Assembly (NCBI GenBank): GCA_945869735.1
Contig: CAMBPQ010000001.1
Span: 80,476-144,475 of the forward strand
Direction: 5' to 3'
DNA length: 64,000 bases
From: Planctomicrobium piriforme
GTDB lineage: Bacteria; Planctomycetota; Planctomycetia; Pirellulales; UBA1268
The notes beneath the pieces are model-generated. The model was not told the DNA's origin. It made no database searches and saw only the letters and a program-made list of their open reading frames with translations. The position numbers were made by a program, and so were the translations under genes. Below are positions 61,103-64,000 of the stretch, piece after piece; the stretch's first letter is position 1, and the number at the start of each line of letters is the position of its first letter.

Positions 61103-62089
61103 ATGCCCGCCACCGCAGCCGCCCGCCTGATGCCGCCCGCCGCCTGGGCGTGCTTCTGCGGCTGCCTGCTCTCGGCCGCTGCGGCCCAGCCACTACCCGG
61201 TGAGATCGCCTTGCTGGTCGATCAGCTCGGTGCGCCGCAGTTTGCCCGGCGGGAGGCGGCCAGCCGCAGCCTCGTGCAGGCGGGGCGGCCCGCAGTCGAC
61301 GCCCTCGCGGAGGTGATCCGTACGGGTGATCTCGAGGTCGCCAGCCGCGGCGTGGAGGTCATCGGGCAGATGCTCGCGTCGCAAGACGAGGAGTTGGTGG
61401 CCGCGGCCGAAGCGTGCCTCGCCGGGATCGCGGCCCACGGCGACTCGGCCGCCTCGCGGCTGGCCGCTGCCGCCCTGGAGTTTCATATGCTCGGCAAGGC
61501 AACCGCCGCCCGCGAACGGCTCGAGTTTCTGGGGGCTGTGTTTCGCGAACGTCCGGCCGTCGAGAGCCGCGGATTGGAGGTCGAGGTGAATGCCGCCTGG
61601 CGGGGAACCCCCGCAGACTTTCGCCAGCTCGCACGGCTGCGGGGGCTGGCCGGCGTGAGCGTGTTCGGGGTGCCCGTCGACGATGCGACGCTGGCTTTGC
61701 TCGCGGAACTTCGAGACGTCACACGGATCGAACTGTTTGGGACCGGGGCAGGGAGGGAGGCGGCCGATCTGCTCGCCAAGAAACTTCCCGCGGCGCGGAT
61801 CGATGTGCGGAAGGGGGGCAAACTCGGCGTCAGTTCACTGCCTCTCGGCGGCACGTGTGAGATCCGCACCGTGGAGCCCGGGTCTGCTGCCGATCAGGCT
61901 GGCTTGCGCAGTGGCGATGTCGTGCTCACCATCGACGACGAGCCCGTCAAGAGCTTCGAAGGTCTGACGGAGCGGCTGGCCGACTGTGCTCCCGGCGAGC
62001 TCGTGATGCTCACGATCGCGCGGCGCGGCGGGAAGGCCGATGGGGAGCCGGAGCGACTGAAGTGCGAGGTGCGGCTCGACGCCTGGTGA
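61103..62089 (+). CDS. Secreted HEAT-repeat and PDZ domain protein
   Basis: This 328-residue protein has a signal peptide ([20 protein letters not shown]). Residues about 35-130 form HEAT-like helical repeats ([38 protein letters not shown]). The C-terminal PDZ domain spans about 240-325 ([54 protein letters not shown]). It probably scaffolds periplasmic or envelope proteins. An excellent GGAGG ribosome binding site precedes the ATG. Confidence 0.85.
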   Translation: MPATAAARLMPPAAWACFCGCLLSAAAAQPLPGEIALLVDQLGAPQFARREAASRSLVQAGRPAVDALAEVIRTGDLEVASRGVEVIGQMLASQDEELVAAAEACLAGIAAHGDSAASRLAAAALEFHMLGKATAARERLEFLGAVFRERPAVESRGLEVEVNAAWRGTPADFRQLARLRGLAGVSVFGVPVDDATLALLAELRDVTRIELFGTGAGREAADLLAKKLPAARIDVRKGGKLGVSSLPLGGTCEIRTVEPGSAADQAGLRSGDVVLTIDDEPVKSFEGLTERLADCAPGELVMLTIARRGGKADGEPERLKCEVRLDAW

Positions 62090-62135
62090 GGCGCAGGGCC
62101 GCCCGAGCGGGAAAACCGATTACGGGGAGAATTGC

Positions 62136-62825
62136 ATGGCGGAAGGGAAACAGAATACGGAAGTCGTCGACGTGCGCTGGCATGCCCACGCCGTCAGCCG
62201 GGCCGACCGGGAACACGCGGCCGGGCATAAGGGCTGCGTGCTCTGGTTCACGGGCCTCTCCGGCTGCGGCAAGAGCACGCTGGCCAACTGCGTCGACAGA
62301 AAACTCCACGAGCGTGGCTGCCGCACCTTCGTGCTGGACGGCGACAACGTTCGCCACGGATTGAGCGCCGCGCCAGCCCTGCTCGTGGAGCGGCACGGCG
62401 CGGAGTTTGCAACGCGGTTTGGACTCGGCTTCGGCCCGGCCGATCGCGAGGAGAACATCCGCCGGATCGGCTCCGTGGCCGAACTCTTCGCCCAGGCCGG
62501 GATCATCACGCTGACGGCCTTCATCAGCCCCTACCGCCGCGACCGCGACGCCGTCCGCCGCCTGCTCCCCGCCGGTGACTTCGTGGAGGTCTACGTCAAG
62601 GCGCCGCTCGAGGTCTGCGAAGGCCGCGACCCGAAGGGGCTGTACAAGAAGGCCCGGGCTGGCGAGATCAAGGGCTTCACGGGCATCGACGATCCCTACG
62701 AGGAGCCGGAATCACCCGAACTCGTCGTCGATTCCGCGGCGAAGCGGCCCGACGAACTCGCCATCGAGGTGATCACGTGGCTCGAACGGGCCGGGAAGAT
62801 CCCGCGTCAGCTCAGCTCTTCTTGA
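62136..62825 (+). CDS. cysC: Adenylyl-sulfate (APS) kinase
   Basis: This 229-residue enzyme phosphorylates APS to PAPS. The Walker A is GLSGCGKST at 40-48, then [72 protein letters not shown] and [16 protein letters not shown]. Between the DGDNVR motif and the REENIRR block there is an extra stretch of about 20 residues ([20 protein letters not shown]) where the usual enzyme has a short loop. No cysD/cysN is adjacent. Its product could serve the sulfotransferase encoded at 23561. The last 14 bases overlap the converging small gene. Confidence 0.95.
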   Translation: MAEGKQNTEVVDVRWHAHAVSRADREHAAGHKGCVLWFTGLSGCGKSTLANCVDRKLHERGCRTFVLDGDNVRHGLSAAPALLVERHGAEFATRFGLGFGPADREENIRRIGSVAELFAQAGIITLTAFISPYRRDRDAVRRLLPAGDFVEVYVKAPLEVCEGRDPKGLYKKARAGEIKGFTGIDDPYEEPESPELVVDSAAKRPDELAIEVITWLERAGKIPRQLSSS

Positions 62826-63048
62826 TCCACCAGTGGTTCTGCTTCATGTCCTTCGCGGGACATTTTGCGAAGGCGGGAGCCTGGTTGCCCTGATATTGCT
62901 GGTGACACCAGTTGCACTCCCAGAGGCTTGTGTGAGCCGAGACCTGCTTGCCGCACACGCCCCAGGCGATAGCGAGGCAGATCGACAGGGTGATGAATCC
63001 GGCGGCGCGGCGACGTTCACGGACGGACGAACTCTGGGGCTGAGGCAT
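62812..63048 (-). CDS. Small membrane-anchored Cys-motif protein
   Basis: This 78-residue protein has an N-terminal transmembrane or uncleaved signal helix ([20 protein letters not shown]). A short exported part follows ([38 protein letters not shown]) with a CxxC pair that could bind a metal or undergo thiol exchange. I recall similar short proteins in planctomycetes. The stop region overlaps the 3' end of cysC. Confidence 0.65.
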   Translation of the reverse strand: MPQPQSSSVRERRRAAGFITLSICLAIAWGVCGKQVSAHTSLWECNWCHQQYQGNQAPAFAKCPAKDMKQNHWWIKKS

Positions 63049-63137
63049 GGCGACGACTCCCGGGGACGAGCAACCACGCGGGGTGCGCACCCCGCCAGTG
63101 GGGGCGAGGCTACCACTGCGGAGGTCGGGGCCGCAAC

Positions 63138-63662
63138 TCACTGCGGGCCAAGGAGTTCCACGAGGTTGCCGTCGGGATCGCGGACGCACGTCAGGCTCAT
63201 GCCCTTGGCGATCGATTCGGGAATCCGCAGCGGCGATTTGGTAATCGGCTTCACGCCGAGTTTCGCGAGCCGGGCCAGGGCGGCGTCGGTGTCGGCGACG
63301 ACAATCGTGAGGTAGCGAAAGCCGGTGTGCGAGTGGACGAACTCGTTGTCGCCGGGCCGTGGTGCGGTGCCCTCGACCTGCATGAGCTTCAGCTTCGTGG
63401 CGGCGTCACCCTCGCCGAGAACGAGCACGCGCACGTTCAGGGGCTTCGCGTTGGTAAGTCCGGCATCGGTGGCGAAATCGGCCGACAGTTGGAAGCCCTT
63501 GACCTCCTTGAAGCCGATCCCCTCGGTATAGAAGCGGACGCTTTTTTCGAGGTCGGAGACGACGCAGCCCAGATCAATCGTCGTTCGCGGAAAATCCGTG
63601 GGCTCGGCGGCGGCGCAGGGCATGGCGGCGAAGAGCAGGCAAGCGAGGGTGAGGCGGTGCAT
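63138..63662 (-). CDS. Secreted VOC-fold (glyoxalase-like) protein
   Basis: This 174-residue protein has a signal peptide (LTLACLLFAAMPCAAA). A vicinal-oxygen-chelate fold follows: TTIDLGCVVSDLEKSVRFYT, GIGFKEVKGF, RVLVLGEGDAATKLKLMQVE, TGFRYLTIVVADTDAALARL and LTCVRDPDGNLVELLGP, the typical metal-ligand Glu near the end. An exported VOC protein is unusual for the family, which is mostly cytoplasmic. It probably binds or converts a small molecule in the periplasm. The frame's upstream extension to 63869 is repeat-derived. Confidence 0.85.
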   Translation of the reverse strand: MHRLTLACLLFAAMPCAAAEPTDFPRTTIDLGCVVSDLEKSVRFYTEGIGFKEVKGFQLSADFATDAGLTNAKPLNVRVLVLGEGDAATKLKLMQVEGTAPRPGDNEFVHSHTGFRYLTIVVADTDAALARLAKLGVKPITKSPLRIPESIAKGMSLTCVRDPDGNLVELLGPQ

Positions 63663-63732
63663 GGGTGAGATCCTTGGTGGGAGGTGCCGCAGCGGTGGCA
63701 GATGATAACCGGCGGGAGAGGAGCTTCGTATC

Positions 63733-63772
63733 AAGAAGCCTGGACCGCGAGCGATGGGAAGACGGGTGGCGA
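63733..63772 (-). repeat. Short repeat family C, copy 3
   Basis: Reverse orientation of the 58889 unit: AAGAAGCCTGGACCGCGAGC followed by GATGGGAAGACGGGTGG. It stands tail to tail with the family B-like unit at 63797. Confidence 0.45.
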
Positions 63773-63796
63773 CCGTAGGGCGAGGCGCGGGATGAG

Positions 63797-63830
63797 GTGG
63801 GGTGCGTATCTCCCGCGCTCGCGTTTGGGC
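63797..63830 (+). repeat. Short hairpin repeat family B, copy 7
   Basis: GTGGGGTGCGTATCTCCCGC then GCTCGCGTTTGGGC, a diverged copy of the 9295 unit. It directly precedes a partial family A element. Confidence 0.45.
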
Positions 63831-63832
63831 CC

Positions 63833-63885
63833 ATTCGAATTTGGTGGAACGCCGGCTCCGGGGCGGCAAAAGTCGCCGCTACGCG
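63833..63885 (+). repeat. Dispersed repeat family A, copy 5 (5' part only)
   Basis: The left end TTCGAATTTGGTGGAACGCC and GGGGCGGCAAAAGTCGCC match the first 45 bases of the 49709 element; after that the sequence changes to a direct-repeat region. Confidence 0.65.
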
Positions 63886-63900
63886 GTCCTGCGGATTGTC

Positions 63901-64000
63901 GCCGGGGCCATGGTGGTCTAACACGACGCACAGGCCGCCCGCCCGGAAGGCGGGCCACTGAATCAGCCCGCCGGGGCCATGGTGGTCTAACACGACGCAC
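63901..64000. repeat. 31-bp direct repeat with 38-bp spacer at the right edge
   Basis: Two identical 31-base units (63901-63931 and 63970-64000, starting GCCGGGGCCATGGTGGTCTA) are separated by 38 bases that contain a hairpin GCCCGCC-CGGA-AGGCGGGC. The second unit ends exactly at the window end, so the array may go on. There is no gene in 63663-64000. Confidence 0.75.

Noticed and set aside
63731..64000. Minus-strand open frame with repeated RRVRPPWPRR
   Set aside because: The peptide repeat is only the translation of the 31-bp direct repeat and family A/B elements; there is no ribosome binding site or conserved domain.
63901..64000. CRISPR array
   Set aside because: Only two repeat units and one spacer are visible, the spacer contains a hairpin, and no cas gene is in the window; kept as a direct repeat only.

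Overview
The window is 64 kb of GC-rich (roughly two thirds G+C) chromosomal DNA from a planctomycete, most likely of the Pirellulales type. The evidence is the protein mix: two DUF1559 prepilin-like proteins with N-terminal methylation motifs and H-x9-DG ends, a PEP-CTERM protein, ThuA and DUF1080 (3-keto-disaccharide hydrolase) domains, PQQ-like beta-propellers, a SUMF1-domain protein, the remnant of a DUF1549/DUF1553 protein, a BBP2-type outer-membrane barrel, and many small secreted proteins without known function. No rRNA, tRNA, phage or intact insertion sequence was seen.

Layout. 0-1.6 kb: end of a surface-polysaccharide cluster (RgpF-like protein cut by the left edge, and a family 2 glycosyltransferase). 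2-4.6 kb: frameshifted ThuA gene and two secreted proteins. 4.7-10.8 kb: M20 peptidase, isocitrate dehydrogenase, OPT transporter, a small tyrosine-rich secreted protein, metallo-beta-lactamase-fold hydrolase. 10.9-16.9 kb: tight operon of two membrane-associated GTPases followed by a fused substrate-binding/permease gene and its ATPase. 17.2-17.9 kb: cysteine-repeat secreted protein with a strong terminator. 18.4-21.3 kb: promoter, cobalamin riboswitch, then a DUF1559 protein, a DUF4465-like PEP-CTERM protein and a methyltransferase. 21.3-24.3 kb: monooxygenase-like protein, glutamine amidotransferase, MoeA, sulfotransferase. 24.4-25.2 kb: wrecked toxin-antitoxin locus with an IS91-type remnant. 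25.2-33 kb: MntR, second DUF1559 gene, ThyX, ferredoxin, P-II protein, secreted proteins. 33-41.5 kb: release-factor-like protein, a four-gene operon (SUMF1 domain, two PQQ propellers, SGNH-DUF1080 fusion), SmpB. 41.6-49.6 kb: small secreted proteins, histidine kinase, PurH, TrpC, response regulator, acyltransferase-like protein. 49.7-58.9 kb: pseudogene, TolB-like propeller, small membrane and secreted proteins, three outer-membrane barrel genes, DNA adenine methylase. 59-64 kb: YgiQ radical SAM protein, PDZ protein, APS kinase, VOC protein and a repeat-rich right edge.

Between the genes run at least two dispersed repeat families. One is a roughly 150-bp MITE-like element with imperfect terminal inverted repeats (four near-full copies and one partial). 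The other is a shorter hairpin-forming sequence around GCGCTCGCGCTTGGGGCTT, several copies of which lie as inverted pairs. A single long inverted repeat of REP type forms the 3' end of the methyltransferase gene.

The most unusual unit is the riboswitch locus. A cobalamin-sensing leader preceded by a TTGACA-N16-TACACT promoter drives secreted or surface proteins rather than the usual transport or synthesis genes, which suggests an undescribed surface function tied to vitamin B12. The GTPase-ABC transporter operon is the second unit worth attention. Amino-acid positions are counted from the start codons chosen here. Family names come from motif recognition by eye, not from a search.
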